A stretch of 64,000 bases of DNA, from NCBI GenBank assembly GCA_041396125.1, contig JAWKZG010000022.1, forward strand, positions 1 through 64,000. Direction: 5' to 3'. The notes under the pieces were generated by a model. That model was not told the DNA's origin. It ran no database searches and saw only the letters and a program-made list of their open reading frames with translations. Position 1 is the stretch's first letter. Every line of letters starts with the position of its first letter. A program made the translations under genes and the position numbers. Positions 53,420-63,036 of the stretch are shown one piece after another. The stretch is from JAWKZG01 sp041396125. GTDB taxonomy: Bacteria; Pseudomonadota; Gammaproteobacteria; Competibacterales; Competibacteraceae.

Positions 53420-54051
53420 ATGAATCAGGACACTTCCAGCAAACCATTAATAGCCAGCCGCTTTCGCGGCTTTTTGCCCGTTGTCGTCGATGTCGAAACC
53501 GGCGGCGTCAACGCTGAAACCGACGCGCTGCTCGAAATAGCTGCCGTTTTACTGGACATGGACGAAGACGGTCAAATGTATCGTCGGCAGACCATTTCGT
53601 TTCATGTCGAGCCCTTTCCAGGCTCGGTACTGAATGAAGACTCTATGGCGGTAAACGGAATTGATCCGTTTCATCCATTTCGCTTCGCCGTCCCTGAGGA
53701 AAAGCCCTGGATGCGGTTTTCAAAGAAGTGCGTAAAGCGGTGAAGTCAGCGGCTTGCACGCGAGCCGTGCTGGCTGGCCATAATGCGTTCTTCGATCTGG
53801 CGTTTGTCAACGCAGCGGCCAACCGGAACAAGATTAAACGTAATCCGTTTCACCCCTTCAGCAGTTTTGATACAGCCACACTGGCCGGCATGGTATATGG
53901 TCAAACCGTGCTGTCGCGCGCCACTGTTGCAGCCGGACTGAGTTGGAACAGTGAAGCTGCGCATTCTGCCATATACGATGCCGAAATCACGGCTGATCTG
54001 TTCTGTACGATCATTAATCTCTGGCAGCGCATCGGCGGCTGGCGAGGCTAA
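53420..54051 (+). pseudogene. rnt: Ribonuclease T, one frameshift
   Basis: This 3'-5' exonuclease trims the ends of tRNA and other stable RNAs. It is largely restricted to gammaproteobacteria. The DEDDh motifs are VVVDVETGGVNAETDALLEIA, GHNAFFDLAFV and HSAIYDAEITADLF. The first frame stops near 53743; one A more in A4 53700-53703 gives EEKALDAVFKEVRKAVK and joins it to the second. The repaired length, about 210 residues, is normal. It is convergent with grxD across a terminator. Confidence 0.9.
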
Positions 54052-54064
54052 GCCCGTTGGCGTC

Positions 54065-54086
54065 AAGCCCGGCACATACCGGGCTT
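54065..54086. terminator. Terminator between rnt and grxD
   Basis: AAGCCCGG (54065-54072) and CCGGGCTT (54079-54086) form a perfect 8-base stem with a 6-base loop between convergent genes. The AA and TT ends allow action on both strands. Confidence 0.65.
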
Positions 54087-54133
54087 AAATCGGGTCGGGA
54101 TTTAACTGCGTCTATACGGCAACTATCTGCCGT

Positions 54134-54469
54134 TTATTCCTGCGCTGCCGGCTCGCTGCTGGCGACCGCATCCACCATTTTCTGCAGTTCACCATTTTCG
54201 TAAAGCTCCAGCGTAATATCACAACCGCCAACCAGTTCGCCGTTGATATACAGCTGGGGAAATGTCGGCCATTGGGCATAAATTGGCAGATTTTGCCGGA
54301 TTTCAGGATTTTCCAGAATATTGACATAGGCAAAGCGCGCCCCGGTGGCTGCCAGAGCCTGTACGGTACGGCTGGAAAAACCACATTGCGGAAACTGCGG
54401 TGTGCCCTTCATATAAAGAATGACAGGATGTGATTCAATTTGCTCTTTGATTGCGTCCATTACGTCCAT
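54134..54469 (-). CDS. grxD: Monothiol glutaredoxin (Grx4 type)
   Basis: This 111-residue protein has the CGFS active site (Cys29 in PQCGFSSRTVQ) and the glutathione-binding WPTFPQLYINGELVGGCDI. Grx4 proteins bind a [2Fe-2S] cluster between two monomers and pass it to apo-proteins with BolA and NfuA partners. Length and motifs are normal. In many gammaproteobacteria it lies next to sodB, as here. Confidence 0.95.
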   Translation of the reverse strand: MDVMDAIKEQIESHPVILYMKGTPQFPQCGFSSRTVQALAATGARFAYVNILENPEIRQNLPIYAQWPTFPQLYINGELVGGCDITLELYENGELQKMVDAVASSEPAAQE

Positions 54470-54951
54470 CGTTACTACCTCATCATATGCAGTGGGTTGT
54501 TGTGTTCACTGTGCAATATCCCCGTTTGGAAATTCCCCGAGAAAACGTTACCAACGCTTTATCTCTCGGATTATTCCTCTGGTTTCCCAACAGATCGATT
54601 GCTACGCGAGCTTAGACCTCTTACAAAAAACCGGGTTCACTTGCCTTAGCTGGTCTCAAAGTTTAGACTAATTCCAAACCCGGCGCATCGTTTCGTCGGG
54701 TTTAGTTTTCTGGCTTGCTCCGTGGAACAGTCCGTTCGTATGACAGCCCGGAAATCTGCCTGTCCCCATACGCCTGAGTTTTTCGAACAGTACCGCTTTG
54801 TGCCAATCCTGTTTGAAATAACGCTCAACGTGCTGGAGCGCTGTCCTGGTCGGTGCGAGTTCCCGTCATATCGATTAGAATACTCACAATTCCCTGTCTG
54901 GCAAGATAGGGCTATAGTTCAGCCCAACAACATTGAACGAAGGAGATTAGC
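54470..54951. other. Long intergenic region between grxD and sodB
   Basis: I see no gene in these 482 bases. Short frames are present but have no ribosome site or recognisable product. AAACCCG (54676-54682) and CGGGTTT (54697-54703) form a stem, followed by AGTTTTC, which resembles a terminator of a short transcript. The divergent promoters of grxD and sodB must lie here. The sequence quality falls from about this point on, so a small RNA or broken gene cannot be excluded. Confidence 0.4.
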
Positions 54952-55530
54952 ATGGCTTTCGAATTACCTGCATTACCCTACGCCAAAAACGCGCTGGAGC
55001 CGCATATTTCAGCGGAAACTCTGGACTACCATTACGGCAAGCATCACCAAACCTATGTGACCAACCTGAACAACCTGGTTGCGGGCACCCCGAATGAAGG
55101 CAAATCACTGGAAGAGATCATCAAGAGCTCGTCCGGCGGTCTTTTCAATAACGCCGCCCAGGTCTGGAACCACACTTTTTACTGGAACTGCCTGAGCCCA
55201 AATGGCGGCGGCGAACCCAGCGGTGCGCTGGCTGATGCCATCAACAAGAAATGGGGCTCATTTGCCAGTTTCAAAGAGGAATTCAGCAAATGCGCCATCA
55301 CCACCTTCGGCTCGGCCACCCATTGGTCAAGAATGCTGATGGTTCGCTGGATCTGGTCAGCACCGGCAATGCCGGCACGCCGATGACGGAAGGCAAACAG
55401 CCCTGCTGACCTTGCGATGTGTGGGAGCACGCCTATTACGTCGACTATCGCAACGCACGCCCGAAGTACGTCGAAGCGTTCTGGAATCTGGTCAACTGGG
55501 GATTTCGCAGCCAGCCAGCTTTGGCTGGCA
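54952..55530 (+). pseudogene. sodB: Iron superoxide dismutase, frameshifted in its C-terminal half
   Basis: The first 120 residues are intact Fe-SOD: FELPALPYAKNALEPHIS, LDYHYGKHHQTYVTNLNNL with iron His27, and FNNAAQVWNHTFYWNC. After CAITTFGS several indels follow; pieces such as LVKNADGSLDLVSTGNAGTP, CDVWEHAYYVDYRNARPKYVEAFWNLVNW can be joined from other frames, carrying the Asp and His ligands in DVWEHAYY. A G is added near 55498-55501. The end is approximate because the last codons merge with a palindrome. GGAG precedes the ATG. It removes cytoplasmic superoxide. Consensus error is likely. Confidence 0.85.
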
Positions 55531-55563
55531 GCGACAGGCGTCCGGCCTGTCGCTGCCTGCCAA
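55521..55563. repeat. 43-base near-perfect palindrome after sodB
   Basis: Arms of 19 bases, TTGGCTGGCAGCGACAGGC (55521-55539) and its partner (55545-55563), pair with one mismatch around a 5-base loop. The inner 13 bases are perfect. A second stem, GCCAGCC (55510-55516) with GGCTGGC (55523-55529), overlaps and excludes it. It may be the sodB terminator, a REP-like element or both. Confidence 0.6.
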
Positions 55564-55610
55564 TCACCTCCGGCCAACGTTCCAATCTGCACGCCAACCG
55601 GTCCCATACT

Positions 55611-56538
55611 ATGCTATCAAAACCGCGTCATTTTCTGAGTCTGCTGATTACTTCCTGCTACTGAAATTAACACGCTGCTGCAACGTGCCAGTGAGCTCAA
55701 AGCCTGCGCCGACGCGGCGAACTACGCCCCATTCCAGAATAAAGTGCTGGGCATGATTTTTGAAAATCATCCACCCGCACTCGTGTCTCCTTCGAAGCCG
55801 GCATGATTCAGCTTGGCGGCAATGCGATTTTTTTATCGCCTCACGATACCCATCTGGGCCGTGGCGAAATCCGATCGAAGATATTGCCCGGGTCGCGTCA
55901 AGCATGGTCGATATCATCATGATTCGCACTTTTGCCCACGCCACCATCGAGTGTTTCGCCAAACACCTCGGTATCCGTCATAAATGCCTTCACTGATTTC
56001 AACCAATTTCTGCCAGTTACTGGCGGATATGCTGACCTTTCAGGAACAACGGGGCTCGATTAAAGGCAAGACTGTAGCCTGGATTGGCGATGGCAATAAT
56101 ATGTGCAACAGCTTATGTATGGAAGCAGCCTTGCAACTGGATTTCCAGCTGCGCATTGCCTGCCCGGAAGGCTTTGAACCGGATCAGGCCTGCTGCAACG
56201 CTGTGCCGACCGGGTTGAGCTGGGCCGTGACCTGTATGCGGCGGCGGACCAGGCCGATCTGGTCACGACCGATACCTGGGCCAGCAAGCAGGAAGAGGAA
56301 AAACAGGCGCGCGAGGCGGCCTTCGCCGATTTTCATCAACGCTGATGTTATGGCACGAGCCAGGCCGAAAGCGCTGTTTTTGCATTGTCTGCCCGCTTAC
56401 CGGGAACAGGAAGTCAGCACCGATGTTATCGATGGGCCGCAAAGCCAGGTTTGGGAACAGGCCGAAAATCGCCTGCATGCGCAAAAAGCCCTGATCGAAT
56501 ATTTACTGACACGATCGCCCCGAAAAATTTCACGATAA
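55611..56538 (+). pseudogene. argF: Ornithine carbamoyltransferase, many frameshifts
   Basis: Fragments in all three frames spell one OTCase of about 300 residues, which makes citrulline from ornithine and carbamoyl phosphate. Parts seen are MLSKPRHFLSLL at the start, STRTR (55767-55784, after one missing T) for carbamoyl phosphate, SFEAGMIQLGGNAIFL, ARVASSMVDIIMIRTFAH, KGKTVAWIGDGNNMCNSL and HCLPAYR (56382-56402) for ornithine. At least six indels are needed. The same cell carries argH, so arginine synthesis should work; a real loss is unlikely. Confidence 0.82.
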
Positions 56539-56566
56539 ACACCTGCGATAGATTCCAGATAAACCT

Positions 56567-57170
56567 ATGGATCTGGTCGACCAAATCGATGCTTCGCTGC
56601 CGCAGACCCAGTGCCAGTTGCACCCATAGCGGCTGCAAACCTTATGCTGAAGCCATTGCGCAGGGACAGGCAGCCATCAACTGACGGCCCTGGCGGCAGT
56701 GCGACGATTACCGCCCTGGCCAGCCTGCTCCAGCGTCCACCGCTACCGCTCGATCCGCTCTTCGGTGAGGAACCGCAAACGCGCACAGTCGCGGTCATCG
56801 AGAGCACGCATCGGCTGCACGCTTTGTATTCAGGCCTGTCCGCTGGATGCCATCATCGGTGCTGCCAAACTGATGCACACCGTACTGCTGGAAGATCGTA
56901 GCGGAGCCAGACCGTGCCTTCCCCTGCCCGGTCGATTGCATCAGCACAGTACTGGTTGCCGAAGCACCAGGCCCGGTGCAGACCGATCGGAGCCAGGCCC
57001 ATGCCGATCGTGCCAGACAACGCTATGCAGCGCACCAGCAACGACGCCAGCAGACTGCATCACGTCCGCGCCGCTTGCCCAGCAGCAATGTCGATCCGCG
57101 CAAAGCCTTGATCGACGCCGCCCTGGCGCGGGTCAAACAACGCAAATCCCTGCAGGCGACCTCACGCTAA
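56567..57170 (+). pseudogene. rnfB: Electron transport complex subunit RnfB, frameshifted
   Basis: Fragments match RnfB, the ferredoxin-like subunit of the Rnf membrane complex that couples ferredoxin and NAD+ to ion flow. Seen are THSGCKPYAEAIAQGQAAIN from the N-terminal 4Fe-4S domain, CTLCIQACPLDAIIGAAK and a damaged second ferredoxin motif with DCIS. The C-terminal tail RKALIDAALARVKQRK is typical of this short RnfB type. Four or more indels break it. No other rnf genes follow; an RnfB-like protein next to nth is common in some gammaproteobacteria. Confidence 0.78.
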
Positions 57171-57210
57171 ACGTGTACAATCGTGCCCGATTTCCAGCAG
57201 CAGCCACACT

Positions 57211-57834
57211 ATGACGCCAGCCCAGATTGACTGTTTATTTAAGCGCTTGCGCGATGCCAATCCTGAACCGGACCACAGAGCTGATATACCGCAAATCCCT
57301 TCGAACCGCCGATTGCGGTCATATTGCTGGCACAGGCCACTGATGTCAGCGTTAATAAAGCGACCGCGCAATTGCCTGTGATGCCACACCACAGGCTATC
57401 CTGGCATTAGGGAAGACGGCCTGAAACCTTATATTCAAACCATCGGCCTGTTTAACAGTAAAGCGCGGCATATTATTCAGACCTGCCAATTATTACTGCA
57501 GCAGCACAACGGTCAGGTGTTGCAGACCCGGCAGGCACCGGAAGCGCTGCCCGGCGAAATGCAAGACCGCCAACGTGATTCTGAACACGGCTTTCGGACA
57601 ACCGACGATTGCTGTCGATACATATTTTCCGGGTTGCCAATCGACCGGACTGGCACCTCCGGTGCCACCGTGCTGGCCACAGAACAGAAACTGCTGGAAG
57701 TGGTGCCGGATAAATACAAGCGTAATGCCCATCACTGGCTGATTCTACACGGCCGCTATACCTGTATTGCCTGCAAACCCCGCTGTGCCGATTGTATAAT
57801 CACGACCTCTGTGAATTTGAAAACAAGACTTTAA
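57211..57834 (+). pseudogene. nth: Endonuclease III, frameshifted
   Basis: This is a broken gene for the DNA glycosylase/AP lyase that removes oxidised pyrimidines. Joined frames give QIDCLFKRLRDANPEP, LLAQATDVSVNKATAQL, LKPYIQTIGLFNSKARHIIQTCQLL, EALPG, NVILNTAFGQPTIAVDTHIFRVANRTGLAP and PDKYKRNAHHWLILHGRYTCIACKPRC. The C-terminal cysteines belong to the [4Fe-4S] loop. The segment that should read LPGVGRKTA, with the catalytic Lys, is garbled, so it cannot be confirmed. It lies 40 bases after rnfB. Confidence 0.83.
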
Positions 57835-57840
57835 GTCGAA

Positions 57841-58264
57841 ATGTTGTACGGACAGGATCGACATCAAATACGCCAGGTTTATCTGGATGCATGGTGCAAA
57901 TATTGCGCCAAACAGCCACTGGAGCCGCTGCAGCAGCAGATCGCGCAAGTGATCGCCGAACACCCCGAATATCACCGGCTCTTGCAAACGCGGACGCTGC
58001 ATAAGGATTTCGACCCGGCTCAGGGCGAGAGCAACCCGTTTTTACACATGGGTCTGCATCTTGGCTGTCCGGGAACAGATCAGTACCGACCGACCGCCCG
58101 CATCTGTGCGCTTTACCAGCAACCGCTGCATTACAAAGACCCCCATAGCACCGAACACCAGGTGATCAGCCTCGCCGAGACCCTTGGCAGGCCCAGCAAA
58201 CGGCGCGCCACCGGATGAACAGCGTTATCTGGCCCGACTCCAAGAACACCTTCAAAATTTGTAG
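57841..58264 (+). pseudogene. DUF1841 family protein, frameshifted near its end
   Basis: The first 77 residues match DUF1841 (MLYGQDRHQIRQVYLDAW; PLEPLQQQIAQVIAEHPEYH; ESNPFLHMGLHL). After that small shifts break the frame; the pieces REQISTDRP, ICALYQQPLHYKD, STEHQVIS and APPDEQRYLARLQEHLQNL complete it to a TAG at 58262-58264. The family is confined to proteobacteria and has no known function. It follows nth, a common gene order. Confidence 0.78.
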
Positions 58265-58277
58265 GATCACCGCAACC

Positions 58278-58820
58278 ATGCACACGTCCGCCGAGGAACT
58301 CACACACCTGCTTGCGCGCTGTGCGCTGGGCGATAGACGCCGCTTCCAGCAGCTTTATAAATCATCATCTGGCAACTATTTGGGCTGATCCTGCGTATAG
58401 TCAAGAATCAGGACATAGCCGAGATTTTGCAGGAAAAAGCTACGTCAAGATAAGGAACTGGCCAGTGATTTCCGTGCTGATATTGCCCAACCAATGACCT
58501 GGATGGGCACCATTGCACGCAATCAGGCTATCGATAATTTGCGCCGCAGCGCTAATCAGACGCTGCCAGGTGATCCTGTCGATGAATTACACTGGTTAGT
58601 ATTGATGATGGCCCGGAACCCGATGAAATAGCCCATCAGAGCAACAGAATGCCGCTTTATGAGTCTGTATTGAACAGCTCGAAGTGGCTGCAGAAAGAAG
58701 CCTTGTTGGCTGGCTTATTTCCGGGGCATGACGCACGAAGAACTGGCGCACCATCTGGATAAACCGCTAGGCACCGTTATTAAATCCTGGTTACGCCGGA
58801 GCTTACAACGTTTAAAGTAA
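58278..58820 (+). pseudogene. ECF-type RNA polymerase sigma factor, frameshifted
   Basis: Fragments in different frames form one sigma-70 family ECF factor of about 180 residues. Region 2 is read as LLARCALGDRR-FQQLYKSSSG, LGLILRIVKNQDIAEILQE and MGTIARNQAIDNLRR. Region 4 is FRGMTHEELAHHLDKPLGT-KSWLRRSLQRLK. Several indels break it. It is followed 14 bases later by an anti-sigma gene, as in SigK-RskA pairs, so it would be released on an envelope signal. Its target genes are unknown. Confidence 0.78.
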
Positions 58821-58834
58821 TGTCTTGAGCAGGC

Positions 58835-59584
58835 ATGAAATACGAAAACATAGAACTCATTGGATACTCCCTGCCGCTGAGTACGTGCTGCTGGGCACCC
58901 TGCAGGGGCGCGCCCGGTCTCGTTTCCAGCGCCTGGATAGTGGAACGCCCCGGCATTCGCCAGGCCGTTACTGCATGGGAATGCGCTCTGAACAAACTGG
59001 CCGGAACAGAACTTCCGCTATAGCGCCGCCCGCAGCAACATGGCCGGCGCTTGAGCAGCGTTTGTTCGGCACGTTACTCCCGGCCAGCGAGCAGACCCCG
59101 TGAACTGCCTGCCCGCGCTGGTATGATCAGGTGGCCTTCTGGCGCGGCTTTTCACTCAGCAGCGGCCTGCTGGCAGCGGTGCTGGCAGCCGTACTGGTGA
59201 TTTATTACCTGCAACAGACAGAATGACCGGGCCGGATTATGTGCTGGTTCTGAATGATACCCAGGCTAACCCGGTCTGGACGGTCAGTACCAACCAGGCC
59301 ATGGACCTGTTCCAGGTATCGTAACCTGGAAACCTATACCGATGCCGGAAAACAAAGGCTGTGTACTCTGGCCGCAGCCCAAAGGAGCCGACACCATGTA
59401 CGCTTTGGGTCGACTGCCGGACGACGGCAGCTCTGGCCAACTTGCGATCAAAGCACAACTGAAACAGATGCTGGAAAATGGCAAATTAAAGGTGACCATC
59501 GAAAATATGAACGAACCCACCCACGACAAGCCTTCCGGGACTATAGAATCGGCCGGGCGTCTGGTACCACTGCAACAGATTTAA
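58835..59584 (+). pseudogene. Anti-sigma factor of the RskA family, frameshifted
   Basis: Joined fragments give a cytoplasmic N-terminal part (KYENIELIDTLAAEYVLGTL-type, then GIRQAVTAWECALNKLA), one membrane span (SSGLLAAVLAAVLVIYYL, 59149-59210), and an RskA domain outside (MTGPDYVLVLNDTQANPVWTVSTNQ; ALGRLPDDGSSGQLAIKAQLKQML in pieces; PSGTIESAGRLVPLQQI at the end). It should hold the ECF sigma factor at the membrane. At least three indels occur. It is convergent with the SelA-like gene, whose stop overlaps its own. Confidence 0.78.
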
Positions 59585-60789
59585 ACTTGTTGCAAAAGCT
59601 GCTTCAGGCGAGCTGCAATAAGCGCAATATCGCCATGCTGGAGACAGCTTGGATTGATCATAATTATTCCTTGGCGAACTTGTGAAGGATCGGTTCTGAT
59701 ACTGGGCCGACCCTGCTCCAGCGCCAGTATCAATTGCAGTGCGGCGTCAGCCGCTGGTGCCTGCAGCAAAGCCACTTCCAGACAGGGCAGACCGTTCGGC
59801 TGCTCCACTATAGCCAGACGCACCCCGGCGCTTTCATCCAGAGCAAGTTCAGCCAGTAACTGCTCCAGCCAGTCACGCCAGATACCGTTTTGCTGAACGT
59901 GGTCGTGTTTGACGAAGCGCTGCAGTGCGACCAACAGGCCGACAATCTGCTCTTTGCCCACTTTGCACGACCGGCCAATACCGTGCTGTGGCAGACCACG
60001 CAGTTCAATATCAGCAAACAGCGCCGCTGGCGGGTGCCATTGTTGCGGCAGGATATCGTGATCGAGGGTTTGCAATAAGGCAGCCGCCACCAGGGCTTTT
60101 CGGCCACACAGAATACCGCTACCTTGCGGGCCGGCGATGGCCTTACCACCGCTGAATACAACCAGATCGGCACCCTCTTCAATAAAGCGTTTGAGATTGC
60201 TCACCGGTGGCAGCTGGGCAGCCGCGTCGACCAGCACCGGCACACCGTGCTGATGAGCCATCCGGGTCAGTTCGGGCAATGCCGGCTGCGATTGTGCCGC
60301 AGCAACATAAAATATACAGGCTGTATGCTCGGTAATAGCATCAGCAACTTCCCAGACTTCGGCATCGCGTACACCGGCACCACTGTAACGATCAGCCAGC
60401 CCCACTTCGATCAGTTTGATACCGGTCGCACGCACGGCATGATCATAAAAATTCCGCTGGCTGCGCACTACAATGACTTCATTACGCATACCCCGGGTAT
60501 CCGGCAGACGGTTCATTTTGCCCGGATCAAGTCCGGTCACGCAGGCCGCAGTCCCTAACAGTAACCCTGCTGCTGCGCCCGAGGTCACACAACCCGCTTC
60601 CGCGCCAGTAATGCCGGCGATTATTTCACTGGCCCGTCCCTGCAATTCGGTCATATCGACACAATATTGCGTGGCTTCCTGCATGGCAGCCGCTACTTCA
60701 GGGGGCATAGTCCCTCCGCTAAGGCGGGTGGCTGTGCCTTTGGCGTTGATGATAGTATCCACGCCGAGATGCTGATAAATACTCGTCAT
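59581..60789 (-). CDS. SelA-like PLP-dependent aminotransferase/ammonia-lyase family protein
   Basis: This 402-residue enzyme is related to SelA and to D-glucosaminate-6-phosphate ammonia-lyase (DgaE). The PLP lysine is Lys216 in FSGGKAIAGPQGSG, and Asp188 in VLVDAAAQLPP holds the pyridine nitrogen. GTATRLSGGTMPPEV near the N-terminus is typical. No selenocysteine genes are near, and the divergent amidohydrolase is a frequent neighbour in other proteobacteria, so a catabolic role with an amino sugar acid or amino acid is more likely than selenocysteine synthesis. ATG 60789 is preferred to one at 60828. Confidence 0.8.
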   Translation of the reverse strand: MTSIYQHLGVDTIINAKGTATRLSGGTMPPEVAAAMQEATQYCVDMTELQGRASEIIAGITGAEAGCVTSGAAAGLLLGTAACVTGLDPGKMNRLPDTRGMRNEVIVVRSQRNFYDHAVRATGIKLIEVGLADRYSGAGVRDAEVWEVADAITEHTACIFYVAAAQSQPALPELTRMAHQHGVPVLVDAAAQLPPVSNLKRFIEEGADLVVFSGGKAIAGPQGSGILCGRKALVAAALLQTLDHDILPQQWHPPAALFADIELRGLPQHGIGRSCKVGKEQIVGLLVALQRFVKHDHVQQNGIWRDWLEQLLAELALDESAGVRLAIVEQPNGLPCLEVALLQAPAADAALQLILALEQGRPSIRTDPSQVRQGIIMINPSCLQHGDIALIAARLKQLLQQV

Positions 60790-60869
60790 AAACGATAACT
60801 CACTATGCTTATCTCCAGGCTGCAGCATAAGTCATCAGCGCGCCTGTCACCATAATCAAGAGGACACAC

Positions 60870-61994
60870 ATGTACGATCTGTTATTAAAAAACGGCCGCC
60901 TTATTGATCCCTCACAACAGCTGGACGGCATCATGGATATCGCATTCAGCGATGGCCGGGTCGCAGCACTGGGTAACGACCTGAGTGATCAGGCCCGCGT
61001 CACAAAAGATCTCGACGGGGCTGTTATCGCGCCGGGACTGATTGATCTGCACACCCATGTTTACTGGGGCGGAACCTCCATCGGGGTTGACCCCGACCTG
61101 GTCGCACGCCAAAGCGGCTGCACCACCCTGGTTGACGCCGGCACCGCCGGCCCGGCTAATCTGGCAGGCATGCGCAAGCATGTGATCGAACCCGCCAAAG
61201 TACGGGTACTGGTTTATATCAATGCGTCATTCCCCGGTATTTTCGCGTTCAGCAAAGCGGTTATGGTCGGTGAATGCACCGATATACGACTGCTCAACGC
61301 GCGGGAATGCGTCCGCGTAGCACGCGAGCACAGCGATATTATCGTGGGCATCAAAGTACGGGTCGGGCTTGGTGCCAGCGGCAGTAATGGCATTGCGCCA
61401 CTGGATATTGCGCTGGAGGTCGCCGAAGAGCTCGGTCTGCCGGTTATGGCCCATCTCGATAATCCCCCCAGCCGCAAAGAAGTGATCGAGCGACTGCGCC
61501 CGGGCGATGTACTCACGCACTGTTTCCGGCCTTTCCCCAATGCGCCGGTACGTGGCTCAGGGCGTATTTTCGACGAGGTACTCGCGGCCCGTGAGCGCGG
61601 CATCATTTTTGATATCGGCCACGGTGCCGGTTCGTTTGGCTTCACCACCGCCCGCTCAATGCTGGAACAGAACTTTCCGCCCGATGTCATCTCCAGCGAT
61701 GTGCACAGTCTCAGTATCGACGGCCCGGCTTATGACCCGCTGGTCACCATGTCCAAGTTTCTGTCGTTGGGCATGTCCCTGCAGGATGTCATTCGGACCA
61801 CCACCCAGGCACCGGCAGCAGCCATACGCCGACCGGATCTGGGCACACTGGCACCCGGCGCAGCAGGCGATGCCACTATTCTGGAGGTGCAGAAAGGCAG
61901 CTTCGAATACGCTGATGTACTCGGTGAAACCGTTAGCGGCTCCCAGCGCCTGGTCAGCAAAGGCAGCGTGCTGAACGGCGCCTGGTGGGACTGA
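60870..61994 (+). CDS. Amidohydrolase/deacetylase family metallohydrolase (dihydroorotase-like)
   Basis: This 374-residue TIM-barrel enzyme has all expected binuclear-zinc residues: His61 and His63 (LIDLHTHVYWGG), carbamylated Lys162 (VGIKVRVGLG), His195 (MAHLDNPP), His217 (VLTHCFRP) and Asp277 (SSDVHSL). It belongs to the amidohydrolase/deacetylase (AHA_3915-type) group, some of which hydrolyse N-acetylated or cyclic amides. It is divergent from the SelA-like gene by 80 bases and probably acts before it on the same compound. A strong terminator follows. Confidence 0.87.
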   Translation: MYDLLLKNGRLIDPSQQLDGIMDIAFSDGRVAALGNDLSDQARVTKDLDGAVIAPGLIDLHTHVYWGGTSIGVDPDLVARQSGCTTLVDAGTAGPANLAGMRKHVIEPAKVRVLVYINASFPGIFAFSKAVMVGECTDIRLLNARECVRVAREHSDIIVGIKVRVGLGASGSNGIAPLDIALEVAEELGLPVMAHLDNPPSRKEVIERLRPGDVLTHCFRPFPNAPVRGSGRIFDEVLAARERGIIFDIGHGAGSFGFTTARSMLEQNFPPDVISSDVHSLSIDGPAYDPLVTMSKFLSLGMSLQDVIRTTTQAPAAAIRRPDLGTLAPGAAGDATILEVQKGSFEYADVLGETVSGSQRLVSKGSVLNGAWWD

Positions 61995-62002
61995 ACGTTA
62001 TC

Positions 62003-62030
62003 GCAAAAGCCTCCGGCGCGAGGCTTTTGC
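62003..62030. terminator. Bidirectional terminator after the amidohydrolase
   Basis: GCAAAAGCCTC (62003-62013) and GAGGCTTTTGC (62020-62030) form a perfect 11-base stem with a 6-base loop between convergent genes. The AAAA/TTTT in the arms suits termination on both strands. Confidence 0.75.
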
Positions 62031-62058
62031 AGTTAGCCGTAAGCTTTTTTATAGACTG

Positions 62059-63034
62059 TTATAGACGTTCGGCGTGATGACAGGCAACACTCTGGCTGGT
62101 ATTCAATGCCCGCAGCTCCGGCCGCAGTTGCCGGCATTGTTCATCGGCATGTGCAGCGCGGATGAAACGCGCAACCGCCGGGCGGCTTGAGCGGGCTGGG
62201 CAGACCACCGGGCAAAGGGGCTGGGGTGGTGCGCCGCCGGCGCGGATCAGGTATCGGCACAGATCGCAACAACCCTTGCGTATACGGATGCAACGGCTGG
62301 CTGAAAAGCGCTTTCTTCGGGCCGGTTTCAACGATGCGTCCCAAGTACATGATGGCAACATCATCGCTGATATGGCGCACCACGCTCAGATCATGAGCGA
62401 TAAACAAATAACTCAGCCCAAACTCCTGCTGCAGATCGCGCATTAAATTAATAACCTGCGCCTGCACGGACACATCCAGCGCCGAGACGGGCTCATCCGC
62501 CACGAGAATTTCAGGGTTTAAAATCAAGGCCCGGGCAATCCCGATACGCTGGCGCTGGCCACCACTGAATTCATGCGGATAACGATCCAGCGCATCGGCA
62601 CCCAAGCCGACTTTTCCCAACAGGTTGGTTACCTGCTCACGACTGTCCCGGGCAGAGCGGGCCAGACCGTGAATATGCAATACCTCACCGACAGCATCAC
62701 CAATAGGGATGCGCGGATTCAGCGATGCGTACGGATCCTGGAAAACCAGTTGCACGCGGCGACGCAAGGCCAGCAGATCGCGGCCACGGGCATGCGTAAC
62801 ATCGTGCCCGTCCAGTTTGACCTCACCACCACTGGCGTCGATCAGTCGGGCCACCGTGCGACCCAAGGTTGACTTACCACAACCGGACTCGCCCACCAGT
62901 CCCAAAGTGCGGCCCGGCGCGAGTTGCAGACTGACCCCGTCGACCGCCCGCACATGGGCAATCGTGCGTCGCAACAGGGGCGAACGCAGCGGGAACCAGG
63001 TTTTAAGGTCACGGACTTCAAGCAAAGCTGTCAT
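62059..63034 (-). pseudogene. dppF: Dipeptide/oligopeptide ABC transporter ATPase (DppF-like), frameshift near C-terminus
   Basis: This ATPase of about 325 residues has Walker A GESGCGKST, Q-loop VFQDPYASLNP, signature FSGGQRQRIGIARAL, Walker B ILVADEP and the oligopeptide-type C-terminal domain. The frame breaks at about 62151 inside the FHPRCTHADEQC motif; two bases missing in a C-run explain it, after which the tail runs to TAA at 62059. That motif carries cysteines that may bind an Fe-S cluster. ATG 63034 follows the dppD stop by two bases. Confidence 0.87.
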
Positions 63035-63036
63035 AT

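Noticed and set aside
54722..55060. Frame of 112 codons that overlaps the start of sodB
   Set aside because: No family match or ribosome site, and its second half is sodB read in another frame.
59581..60789. Selenocysteine synthase SelA
   Set aside because: No selB, selD or tRNA-Sec is seen nearby, the protein is short for bacterial SelA (about 460 residues), and the divergent amidohydrolase suggests a catabolic enzyme.
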